Positions 35,956 to 47,590 of a DNA stretch of 64,000 bases are shown here, in pieces; positions within the stretch are counted from its first letter, which is position 1; the number at the start of each line of letters is the position of its first letter. Under the pieces are notes generated by a model that was not told the origin of the DNA, made no database searches, and was given only the letters and a program-made list of their open reading frames with translations. The DNA comes from Cordia subcordata (taxonomy: Eukaryota > Streptophyta > Magnoliopsida > Boraginales > Cordiaceae): positions 986,501 through 1,050,500 of the forward strand of contig JAPTOF010000006.1 of assembly GCA_028554755.1 (NCBI GenBank), given 5' to 3'. The translations under genes and the position numbers were made by a program.

Positions 35956-36370
35956 TTCAAGTCCTCGCTAGCACTACAATGATTGATAAACCTCCTACAC
36001 CCTTAGCCGTATATATACACTTAATTAGCATTAAAAAAAAATGTATATTTAGATTATTGTTTTAACATGGGTCTGAAATAAAAAATCATTTGCGTGTGAC
36101 ACGAGGGTGATAAATTAAGTGTGCTTTCTCTAGAAGGGTAGAGAAACGACATGAGGATAAAGCAGTGGGGTGTCGATTGAATATAACGGAGACAAGAAGA
36201 AATTTTCCCACATTGACATGCTACTACTGGCTGGCTTCACTGCTTCAGTGTAGCAGACTGTAATGACAGTATGATTGGGGCAGATTTAATGATTGGGGCA
36301 GATTTAAAGATTTTTCTAGCAAAAATCATAGTTAATTTCGGTATTTATTTTAGATATTAATTAATTATTT
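35956..36370 (-). repeat. Duplicated UGT promoter beside the pseudogene
   Basis: Matches the upstream region of the intact UGT gene: cctacacccttagccgtatatatacac (near 35993) against 18610-18635; the gtgtgctttctct block (near 36118) against 18830; and gactgtaatgacagtatgattggggcag (36257) against the two flanks of the MULE at 19405-22071. Similarity continues through ttaaagatttttctagc to about 36350, against 22110-22150. This gives the uninterrupted version of the MULE insertion site. Confidence 0.75.
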
Positions 36371-37290
36371 GTTCACTTCAAAAAGGAGAAAAAAAAAAGA
36401 AGAGGCTTTTGTGACATTTTTCTTTGACTTTTGTGGCTGTTCCCCGGCGTCCACTATGTCCTTTAATGGCGGGTCCCTAAGTGCAGCATATGCTTTACTA
36501 ATACTATAGTCACAAAAGGTGATTGCAATTTGCAGTGGTTTGTCAATATGTGGCTAGTTTGAGCTTTAATGGCAGTTCGGTATCAACCGCTGCCAATTCA
36601 TGTTCGTTTCCGAACAGACCCTAACCCCTCAGTGATTCAGGGTAAGTGTATTGGTTATCAAACTAATGGTGGTGCAAAGTTTGTACATTTTCAGTTAGTG
36701 CCGTTTGGTCAAAAGTACTCGTGCAGAAATTCTGAAGCACCTTCCGTGACAAAACAAAGCATTATATTGCCTATATCCACAATCTTTTATACCATCTTGC
36801 TGTTCGTTTAAATATTTTGAGGCTTCACGTATCCAGTGGTCCGCACACAGCGCGAGCATCCAATGCTTTCAACACGCCAAATCCACCAGCTATCTTGATA
36901 TTTTTAGGCTGAAACAAATACGAACTCGCAAATCAAATTTGCATACTCCTGGCTTTAGAGACCTTTGGCGTCAAGACGTTTCTTTTCTTTTTTTTCCTTA
37001 AAACCCCCTAAACCCATCCCAACTCCCGTTCCCATGAGATTTAACTCAGGACCACACAGTTCGAGTTAAGCCAGTAACAAGCTCGCTTCGAGTGCCATGT
37101 TAATCAAAGTGAAAACAAACGAAAAAACAGTACATTCCATGTTTGAGTTCAAGGTCATCTTACAAAAGAGACTCAAAAGACATTTGACAAGACCAAGGGG
37201 AAGGATCACAAAAGTCCTAAGAAAATATGAACAATTTAACCACCACAAACTCGTGAAATGTCAAGACTGGAAAGAAAATTTCTGCCACGG
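36371..37290. other. Intergenic upstream of the SGT1 3' end
   Basis: No gene recognised. The part near 37290 belongs to the 3' untranslated region of SGT1 on the minus strand. The short frames here have no known domain. Confidence 0.35.
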
Positions 37291-37296
37291 TGAATT

Positions 37297-40200
37297 TCAA
37301 TATTCCCACTTCTTCAACTCCATCCCATCCGGTGGGCTGCCCTCTACCTTCTTTGCGCCTACTTCTTTCCAGTTTGTCGAGAGAACAGTCCCGTTTGACT
37401 CAACCTGTTACATCAGATAACGAATATCAGTTGACCTGCCATCATATGTCCAAAGGAAGATTGACAAAGATGGATAGAAGATGTAAAGATACTAGAGATG
37501 AAGAATCCTCTGCATCTTTTGACAAATTTTGTTCACAACGTCAACAGTGACTCCAATGTTAAAAACAAAAGAAGCTAGGGACGAGGAAAATCCATCTTAC
37601 AAAAGATTTCATCATGGCTCTCCTTGCATCCTCGTCGGCATCTCGGTATATGTCTCGGAAGAATTTGTTTAAAGCCGCATCTCCATCCAGTTTTTCTTCC
37701 TTTTCCTGAAATCAAGAAAAGCAAGTCATCCTTAATGGAATAATAGGCACATGAAGGCAGGGCATGATAAAATCATCAGATTACTAGCATACTAGCATAC
37801 CTCCTTTTTCACTTGTGCTTCTAGCTTATCCCAATCCTTAGCAGTTGGCTTTGAGGAAGGGTAAGTGGGCCTTTGGCCGGCTGAAAAATGAACAAGGTAG
37901 CATGGGTAAACATAGTGACAATTTTCCCTTCCTCAGTGATGCAAGTAACATAAAATAGCAATCTCCACAGCAAAGTGATTTTATTCATAGGCATAGCACC
38001 AACCAAAAAAAAAAAAAATTAGGGAGAACGAGAGAGAAAGGAAAGCAGCAGTAAGAAGATTGTAAAACATAAAGCTCAGCAAGAGAACAAGAAATATAAG
38101 GCTCCCCCACTAGACACAGAGCACAACACAAAAGCAAAAGCTTCCAATTTACTAAGAATGTCAGTGTGTTATGAAATAAATGGATTTACTTAATTGCACT
38201 TTGACCTTTACTTGACAGCTGAATTTGATTCTTGGTTAAATAGACACCTATGAACAGACATAGGCTCTTGAAACTACAAGGCAAACATGATGTTTACCAA
38301 GACAACCTGTTTGGAAAGGTATAATTCATACAAGTAGCTTTACGGATTAAGATTATTCCTACTTTTCTTCCGCTTGTGTACTTGAAACAAATCCACATTC
38401 TCATGAGGTCTTACACTGCAGAATAATCATCTTTAAGTTGACACAAAATGTAACCTCTTCCAATTCAAAATCTACTTCAGTATACCAAAACATGCAGAAT
38501 TACAACAGTACAGCAATTGTTTCAACCTCTGGTTTAAATACATAGGACCATATTATATGGGCAACAAGAAATACCTGATAACACATTTGCCTTCGGTGCA
38601 ACAGCTGTCTCCCTACTGAACTCAAGGGATGTCCAATGAATAGGTTCAGCCTTGGCAAGGCGGATCTCAATTTTGGTAGACAGAACATCATATCTGCATT
38701 TTGCTGGAATTATCTGCATATTATGGAAAACAAGATTGGAACCAGGAGTCAACAAGAAGTGCCATAAAATGAAGATGTTACCACAGTGGATAAATCAGAA
38801 CCAGAAAAGACACCTCCTTTCTTTCTCCTAGATAAGGAAAAGGCATCTAAATTTTATTTATGTACTTCATGGAGAATGATACGAGCTGAGACACAAACAT
38901 AGACTATCATTTAACTCCACAAACACCATCTTCCAATAACTGTCAATGGGTCTATTCCAATTAAATAATGGAATTATGCAGTGGCATCTTCTCTCAAATT
39001 TAACAAGCACAATTTCTGAAACAAGAAGGATTAAAGAATATGTTCATTCCAAAAGCTGTGAAACAGCATGAACTGTGCAATCAAAGCAAAGGAGAAGCTA
39101 TAGCATCAAATTCTGACATCACCTTTCCAAACAACCTAGGTTGAAAAGTATATGCATCTTCATTGGGAACCTCAATTGTAACACTTAGCTGCAAAGCAAA
39201 TAATGAATAAAAATTTGCCATCAGCAGACATTTGAAATTGTTGACAATATGTACCAGAATTAACAGATACAAGATGACAAAAATAACTAACACATACGAT
39301 TTGTTCGCCATAGTCCACTGCAACATTTTTGGCAGGTATACCCTTTGCAAATATAGTTACAACCACTTCCTCTGGTTTCTGATAAAACTCGTGCCTGTTT
39401 TTTTTAACACAAGACAGATCAGATTTTCCAAGAATGATATCATAAAGAATTGCTCATATCTCAACTGCTTGAAACAACAAATCATGCACATTTATTTTAT
39501 ACCCATATTAAAGTTGCATAAATATGAGACCCAATCATTTATATTCTTCATGCATCATTGTATCTGCCTACATTGCTCTTATGAATGATCCTTGATAATA
39601 AGCTGACCTTGAACTAGAGTGGTACATGTCTCTATGTGCACGTTTATGTAGTTTCAGGAGCTTATACACATAACAATAAACATTTAACAGCATATCCTAT
39701 ATAGGTTCGGAAACTTCTAGGCATCACAATAACAGCATATTGATTAAAATATGCAAATTCCATAAAATTGGAAGTAAAGGATTTTTGTAAAGATGATGTG
39801 GATAACATACTTGATTGCACATGTAGATTACAGCCATGATGCAAATATTTTTGGGGCTGCACACCCTTAGTGCATTTTAATAAAATTCTTTACTTTTCAA
39901 AAAGATATTATCAGAAGGAACCTCATTTCCAAAAGGGTGGATAATTAGCTAGAGCAGATGGTGATATAGCAAAACTGGTTACGCCACATAATACAATATG
40001 ACCTTGAAAAGATCTTATCATACCAATTCAAGACAAATTAATCAAATATAAAAGTCAAGCCATAATCTCAAAAGTGAGTTTGTAAAATTAATGAGACCGC
40101 CTTTCAGAATCTTTGAAACTGCCTAATAGGAATACTGCCATAAATGCCATAAACTTTTTGATGCAAAAACATAGAAATATTTTCCAAATTATAACAACGC

Positions 40201-43200
40201 TATCCAATAATAACAGCAAATAGTGTACAAAAATTAAAGAGAAACAAGAACTTAGACAAGACTTGTTATAACCTGTATTTTGGCCGGGTAGTTGTAGGTA
40301 CTGTCCCTTGATTAGATAAGTTTGTAACTGGTTGAGCATCCCTTGAAGTCAAAGCAGCTTCTTCAGCAGGAGCAACAACAGGCTGCTTTGGCAGCTGCCC
40401 AGCTTCCTCTGTTTGTATAGAGTATAAAGAATCAAAGCGACAAACATAAAAAAGCAAGAGTCAAATCCCTTGCATCTTGCAGAATTTTTATCGGTTTGAA
40501 CAAGCTAGGCCATGTCATCAATGTCAATGGAAGATGAAAATGAGTTTCAGCAAACTTCTATGTGCTTCTCAAATTTACAGTAAAAGAGGGAGTGTCTGCC
40601 CTGATTATGAGTAAGAGGGGTATCCCTTATCAATGATTGACATCATAAATGAAATCTTTACACACCAAAAGGAAAAATTATAGCTTCACAGGATAGTTTT
40701 CCCTAGCAAACTCTGAAGTCAGGTCAGCTGTGTATAAGTTAAGCTATAAGTAACAGAGTCTTAAAATATGGACAGAAACTACACTAAGGAACAAGGAAGG
40801 TTGACTAATAGGGTGTTTGGCTTTGCTTAAAAAAGCACCCTCTCACATGCTTTTTACTATTTAGGTGCTCATAAGCACCAAATAAGCAAAGCCAACCACC
40901 TTCTATGTAAAGAAGCACCAACTTATGCTTGATGCTGAACTAAAAATAGAATATTGAAGGATGAAAGAAATCTTCTAAACTAGAGAAACCATGAACATTT
41001 CACTAGAAGCGAGCAAAAACAAGCACGAAAAGTAAGCAACAAAATGGAATCCAAAAATGATCAATCTCACACACTGCAAAGGTAATAGAATTTTCTAAAG
41101 CTCCTTTATAGAAGGACAAAAGCAAATTATGACAATGAAATCAAAAGCAAAAAAAATTTCATGCAATCCTATAGCACCAATTTCAGCCAAATGGTTACCT
41201 GCAATGCGCTCATCACATTCTTTAATCAAATTTGTGAACCTTGAATTCCCAGGTGCTAGAGAGGCACCTGCTTCCAAGGCAGTCTTAGAAGTTTGATATT
41301 CTTCAAGCTTGAAGCATGCCATGCTGCAACAAGAAAGAGACGGTACGTTAATTTCTTTGCAAGATGCTTACTGCACAAACATCATTAACAAAAATAATCT
41401 ATTTTCATTTTTCACCAGTATCTAGTGGTAACACTAACAAAAATCAAGCCAAGAGAATAATGAATGAAGAATGACAAAATGGTCCATACATTACAAAGAG
41501 AACATCGGAGTCCAACATTTTCAATATCAGCTATGTAACTAATGAACAGGAATCTCTGGCACAGCTACTAGAATTATGGAAGCAAGAATCGGAAGAATTT
41601 TATTCTGGAGAAATCATTAAAAGACGAACCAGGAGAATTCTTTTCATTTAGTAAAGATTCAGATTGTTAAATGATACGTGAGCCAATGAGGAATTTGCAA
41701 AGTTAGAAAGAGGAATATAGCGTCAGTAATGTAGAAATGCCCCAATCAACAATGACAAACATCAACTTAATAAGATGAGAATGTAAACTCAATAAGATGT
41801 AAGACGTAATTTCAATATGACATGAATATATAAGCACGTTCAAAGCAGAACATTTACATCTAGTGGTTATGAATTTCCCTCTTTATCAATTTTAAAATTT
41901 CAAACTCCTTTAGTTATAATGTTAAAAATTAAATTTTCTATTTAAGAATAATACCTTATCACGTTTCACTTCACACAATTCTCCCAAGTCCCAACATTTT
42001 ACCCTTCATAAACCATTGACCGACTACAAAGACTGGTAGACCCCCCCTCCATTCAATATCGGAATCTCTATTTTGAATTTCTAACATCTCAAATTTGAAA
42101 TAGAAAATTCAAAAGAAGTACCTCCCAAAGATGATAAATATTTAGAGGACAATGAAACACAATGCCATAGAACAACTTATTTCTTTACAATAAGATGATA
42201 AAATTGGGAGAATGGAGATGCGACCAGTCATTTGTACAGAGCAAATACATGAAAACATACAAGTACCGCCTACATGATATAAAATGAGAAAACTGTCTTT
42301 CTACATGACTCCTACAGATAAAAAAGCTCACCCTTTGCGCAAATACGCTTTGGCTATTGAAGGATCCAGCTCAATCGCCTTGTTTGCATCGGCAACAGCC
42401 TCTGGTCACATTACATAATACGCATAGAAAGGTCCAACTAAATCATCAGTTCCAAAAACCAATATATACATCGAAAAATGGCAAATAATACCAACAGCAT
42501 CCTTGTTCCACATTCAAAAAGCAAAAGGGAAATAAGAAAAGATAATGAACCATCGCAGAAACAAATAGATCCATAACCTACTCAACATTGCCTAACGCCA
42601 AAAACCTATTTGATTTCATGAGTTCACAACTTCGCGATACTTTCTTCAATGCAAATTACATGCTCAAGGACAAATGGAACAACAAGCAAAAGAATAGCAT
42701 AAATTCTAACAATATAATAATAACGCAAGTATATAGTAGACACGATCACAAAAATAATGAATAAAAAACACGTCTGCTTGTTTTTACTCTGCCTGTTTTT
42801 ATATCTCCAAGCACCAATCTAAAACAATAAGCAAATTGATACGGCTCAATTGATAACACCGACTAGTCCACACCCTACATCACCATCAAAAATAGCATTC
42901 TTCTATCAAAATGATATGACATGACCTGTACAGCAATTTTTTATGTTGATTTACTATATTAACTAATAAAGTACATAAGAACTCCGAAGATCTCGTAAAA
43001 TCGATGAATATTTTGGTTCAGGAAAGGTATAGTTTGATTACGAAAAGTGAAATTTGACGTTCAACTCAATTCCAGACGCAGTAAGTAACAATATGCATTA
43101 AGAATTAAGTAAAAAGCAAAACGCAAGTTGAAGAATTAGATAAAATTTTACAAAATAAATAAAGTAATTAATTAAAAATACCGGTGAAGTTGTTGAGCTT

Positions 43201-43347
43201 AATGTTAGCTTGAGCGCGATCGGCGAGGAGCTCGGCGTTGTTGGGGCTCAAAGCGATGGCTTGAGAGTAAAGGTCAACGGCCAGCTCAAAATGGTCATCT
43301 ATGAACGCCTCCTTCGCCTTTTTCTCCAAATCCAGAGCCGTAGCCAT
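37297..43347 (-). CDS. SGT1: SGT1 co-chaperone (suppressor of G2 allele of SKP1)
   Basis: SGT1 works with HSP90 and RAR1 to stabilise NLR immune receptors and also contacts SCF ubiquitin ligases, in cytosol and nucleus. Ten exons join in frame to 363 aa, a normal plant length: 43347-43182, 42401-42332, 41323-41199, 40408-40273, 39394-39298, 39188-39123, 38713-38575, 37880-37801, 37705-37601 and 37404-37297, all GT-AG. Domains: TPR at about residues 1-115 (starts [15 protein letters not shown]); a variable linker rich in A/P/Q; the CS domain at about 162-251 (begins [18 protein letters not shown]); and the SGS domain at about 275-363, with [17 protein letters not shown] and the terminal [17 protein letters not shown]...KKWEY. 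No disruption is seen. Intron 3 holds a short MITE. A foldback element begins about 195 bp upstream of the ATG. Confidence 0.96.
40812..40900. repeat. Short MITE (about 90 bp), copy 2, in SGT1 intron 3
   Basis: A nearly perfect hairpin: GGTGTTTGGCTTTGCTTA on the left against TAAGCAAAGCCAACCACC on the right, with the interior caccctctcacatgc. It matches 11602-11708. It lies in the intron between exons 3 and 4 of SGT1, away from the splice sites. Confidence 0.65.
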
Positions 43348-43541
43348 TTTTCACTTCTTTTTTCTTTTTAAATTCTTTAATTTAAAGCACTAGCAAAAAT
43401 GTACCGAAGGTGATGAGATGCACAGAGAGCGAGAGACAAGTGAACAAGAGGAATAGTATTAGGATGAGAGAGGCCTGTTTCGTCCAGTGGAAACTATTAA
43501 GAAAAGCGTATCCCAATAATGTGCCAACGAAGATTGATGCT

Positions 43542-44043
43542 TTGTTTATTTGGTGGTTATTATAAGACATTTATTTTATTTGGTGATTTATGCGAAGGAA
43601 ATTATTTGTTATTAATTTATTATAAAATATTTATAAATTAAATGTTTTATTTGTAGTTATAAAAAATAAGTTGAGGTTAGAGTATTTAAATTTTATCTTA
43701 TATTTTATTAAATAAAAAAGATTAATATTAAAAATTAAAGATTAAAAATTTAAAAACTAAAAAATTTAAAATAATAAATAATAAAAAATGTTAAAAATTA
43801 AATTTTAAAATTTAAAATTTCAAAAATTAAAAATTTTTAAAATAAAAATTAATTAATATTTATATTTTATAATTAATTATTTAATTATAAAATTAATAAC
43901 ATTATTATCAAAGTAACTTATTATAGCATTTCAGCTAACAAACCAAACAATTTTATTGTATCAGACACTTATTTTTTATAAAATATTTATTAATAAAATA
44001 CTTATCAAATTTTAAATTTCAGATAAGACTATTCTAAACGGAT
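43542..44043. repeat. AT-rich foldback element, family 'TTATCTGA', copy 2
   Basis: The reverse complement of the element at 11886-12680: ttattataagacatttattttatttg on the left and agataagactattctaaacgg on the right both match, as does the A/T-only core. It begins about 195 bp upstream of the SGT1 ATG, so it may overlap the SGT1 promoter. Confidence 0.6.
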
Positions 44044-46140
44044 TATGAATATATAGATATAAAATTTAAAAAAAAGACTTTGGGAACGTTCTTGATGCCA
44101 ATGAAAGTCCACGGCTTCACGCGTACTTAATTCTCTTTAGAAAAACGTGGGCCGGAATTAGGCTTGGTTCACTTTTTATATGGGCTGGACCAAGGGCAGG
44201 CCTAGTACAACACGGGCCGACAGGCTTGCTGACAACTTCAGGCGAGAATAGATTGGAAAGAAAATAACTCTTTGTAAAAGTCCTCTCCCAACCCAAGTCC
44301 GATTGGGGTGTTACGTCCCGAACTAGCCTTCATCAATCATGACGGACGCAATATTCTAGAAAATAGCTCTAATTTTCGTAAGTAAACAGGGCTATTTCTT
44401 TATTCAATTTAAGGAATGAATTTTTCAACATAATACAAAAACATAAAAAAGTAATAATTTCTTATTATCCTTTTACGAATCACGATATTTTTTCTTTTCA
44501 ACTTAGAGCCTCTGCCTCTTGCAAGCTATAATTAGTATTTGGTTTATTTTCAAAAAAGTTCAATTTCAAATATTTTTTAAAATTAATTTTTCAAACAACT
44601 TTTTTTAAAAGTTAAAAAAAGCTTTTAAAATAATAAATCCAAATGATCGCGTTACAAAAAAAATCCATGTCTCTCATGTGTCAGATAAGAGAACCTCTTT
44701 TGCATCTTTATTTACTCGTAAACTTCCCGTTATCTATTGACCTATACTGATTTTGAAGAGAAGTTTATTTCTTTGGCATCCTCTTTCAAAAATATTATGA
44801 TGATTACTGACCGCAACTTTTTACATACTCTAAAGAATAATATTTAATGTTTTTTATTTAGTTATAAAGTAATTTAGTCCTTAGCTCAGTAATTTAAAGT
44901 TTAAAATCACTTAATCCCTATTAAATAAAATATTTTTTTCTTGGCACTCGAATTGTCTTCGTGTCTATGTAACTCTAACAACAAAGTGACCCTCAAAACA
45001 GTTTAGGTATCATGTATAGAACCAACAAGCATAAATACATGCACTTAAGGTGAGCGAAAATGACAATTGAAGTTTCATGAGATAATTCGAGTCAATCGTG
45101 AATATCTCCATTGTGGTGGCAGCGGCAGTTACAATGATTATACATTGAGTCAAGTGGTATGTTTATTATCTTTAGTGTGAATAAGTGCAAAGATTAATTC
45201 CTGCTAAATATATTTTGTAATCAGCTTTGGCCTCCATTGAAGTGAAAAGATATATCAAGTTAATAAATTAAAAACAAGGGTACCTTTGTCTATTTGTTGT
45301 AATTTTTCATTCCATTTCAATATATTAATAGGCATTATATTCTAAATTTTTTAATAATTATAACCAAGCACAAAAAAATAGTTACTCATGAATGAAATAT
45401 ATTTTGGATTGAATAGCCTTTCTTTTTTAGACTATTCTATGGTACCAAAAGGACCCTAACATCTTTAATAGAGCAGAGGTGATCAGATATCGAGAGAGAA
45501 AGAGGACAGATAATTATGCAACAAGAGAAATGCTTGTGGAAAATACTGAGCAAGCGTCAGTTTGGATTGGTTTTTTTTTTTTTAAGGAAAAAATACTTTT
45601 TTTCTTGAAAAAAGTTATATTAAATTTGCAATAACTATTTGATTTGGTTTCCAAAAAAACTGAAATCCTGTAAAAAGTTCAAATATAATTTTTTTAGAAA
45701 TCAGAATTTTTAACTTCTAAAAAAAATTATTTTTAAAAAACTGTTATAAAAAAATCAATCCAAATGGACCTACAGTGTATCCCAATATTCTGTCACGAAA
45801 ATTAAATTAAAAAAAAAAAGGACTGGGAAAATTCAAGTTGCCAGATAAAAGTCCACGTTTTTGCTATTCGCCCTTTCATTATATGGTAGACCCGGTACAA
45901 TTATGTAAATGAGCTGGACCAGGAACTGGCCTAGTGCAACACGGACCATAGCCCACCGGACCTTTTAACCACTATCCTATTTGAGATAAGCATGAATCCA
46001 CCGACTCTGCTGGTATAAATCCAACGAAAGCCCTACTTCGAATAGATTGGACTAAAATTTGGACGGCGACGATGATGGCACGCCATTCATGACTAGTCAT
46101 TTTAAGGTTTCCAAGTACCGACCCAAACAAAAAAGAAATT
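44044..46140. repeat. Intergenic with two repeat pairs
   Basis: No gene. About 44100-44230 and 45845-45970 are diverged direct copies (shared gggctggaccaaggg / gagctggaccagga, then ggcctagt(a/g)caacacgg). A foldback of the GTTTGGATTG family lies at 45552-45775 (gtttggattggtttttt ... aaatcaatccaaatgg), and a poorer one at about 44540-44645. Confidence 0.45.
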
Positions 46141-46515
46141 CAGGTTTCCAAGTTGGAGGGATTTGATGGTGATCGTGCTACACGTGTTAAGCTTAACAAT
46201 TTAGGTGATCAAGCCTTATTATTAGGTGATAATCACTCTTTTCCAATTGTCGCATCTAAATTTCTTAGATTACAACCAAATTCAATATACTATACTAATA
46301 AATTTTACTACATAAAATTGTACAAACCACATGGACTGCGTGATGTGGATATTTTTGACTTGGAAAGTGAAAGTTTCAAGGCATATTACACTCCAAACCC
46401 TTTAAACAAGAAGTTGCCACTGCCTATTTGGATTATGCCAACTTTGCAAGGGAGATTGAGTTCTGCAATTGGGGAGCACAAGAATTTACTCCAGAAAAAA
46501 TCTTGTGAAAAATAA
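46123..46515 (+). pseudogene. Fragment of a DUF295 (F-box-associated) gene
   Basis: One open frame ends at 46515 and extends upstream of 46153 without an ATG. It contains the typical order of the C-terminal part of the DUF295/KIB1-type beta-propeller domain: LNNLGDQALLLGDNHSF, a surface-turn segment LRLQPNSIYYTN, a DIFDLESESFKAYY block and PLPIWIMPTL. The N-terminal F-box and most of the propeller are missing, and there is no start codon. A possible acceptor (cag at about 46141-46143) precedes the open part. It could be an isolated last exon, but no further exon is seen upstream. Confidence 0.6.
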
Positions 46516-46609
46516 GTAAGTATTAAATATAATTTAGGATTTCTCAATTAGGGTTGCAACAGAGTAGATATTTTCTTTGCTCTTGAAGTAATATCAGCGT
46601 TTTCCTATT

Positions 46610-46806
46610 CCATTTAATTTAATTAATGTAGATGACTTGGGTTTTTTTCCTTCTTCTTTCTTTCTTTATTTTTTTTTTATTTTCCTTTCTGGCATTTAAT
46701 TTAATTAATGTAAATGACTTGGGGTTTTTTTCTTTCTTTTCTCTCCCTTTCTTTCTTTCTTTCTTTCTTTCTTTTCCTTTTTTTTTTAATTTTCCTTTTT
46801 GGCATA
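46610..46806. repeat. About 95-bp tandem duplication with CTTT microsatellite
   Basis: Two units starting aatttaattaatgtagatgacttgg (46614) and aatttaattaatgtaaatgacttgg (46698), each followed by a pyrimidine run and ending tttccttt(c/t)tggcat. The second contains a (cttt)n microsatellite at about 46748-46778. The lysine-rich and phenylalanine-rich frames across it are artefacts. Confidence 0.75.
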
Positions 46807-47590
46807 AAAAGAGGAGAAACAAACAGTCGTATTACAGTGTTGATGAAATCCTGTATACTGTGGGATGCTGTGGTTTCTATTTTGTTATGGGTCTTCTTTC
46901 AGCCTAGCGCATTAATGCAATTTTATAAACGGGGGCAAATTTGGGTACCGTGGTTTTTTTGGGATTTGGGCGTAATTGTAGAAATTATAAAAGAAATTCT
47001 TTTGTCCCTCTTTATTTACATCTCCCATGAATGACTACTATTAACACATTATTGGTCTTCTATCCTTTTTCCTTTTCTTCAAAATAATCAAAAGAAACAC
47101 ATATCTAATAATTTATATGTTACTCATATTAAGTATGAGCATTACCAAGATTCTCAATTAAAAAAATACGAAGGAGGCAGATAACTTAGTAAATCATATG
47201 ATAAGACTTGCGTTTTTTATTGTAATATAAATTACTACTTGGAAAACTATTTACCCGCGGAGGTTAGAGGATATCTTAAGTGGTTGAAATTATTTTTTTC
47301 AGACGTGAAGTATTAGATTCAAATACCATTAGATAAAGAGAATAACAAAAAAGGAAAAAAAAAAAAAAGAGAAAAAACTACTACTTGGGACATTTAGCCC
47401 CGGTTTAGATAACAAATTGCATATATTACGTCATCAGATTCTTGGGGCTGCATCATATATAGTGTATTGCGTAACCACAATCGACAATGAGATGCGAAAT
47501 AATATAATAAAAGGATTAATTAAACCCAAATGTCATTAGACAACTTCGTCGAATAAATATAATACTGCTATTTGAGTTTTTCCAAATAAT
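46807..47590. other. Intergenic, nothing recognised
   Basis: AT-rich spacer with an A run at about 47355-47370; no supported gene or matched repeat. Confidence 0.3.

Noticed and set aside
39232..39588. 118-aa plus-strand frame in SGT1 intron/exon 5
   Set aside because: Overlaps coding exon 5 on the other strand and intron; no domain.
46619..47034. Lysine-rich (minus) and phenylalanine-rich (plus) open frames
   Set aside because: They arise from the CTTT microsatellite and tandem duplication, not from a gene.
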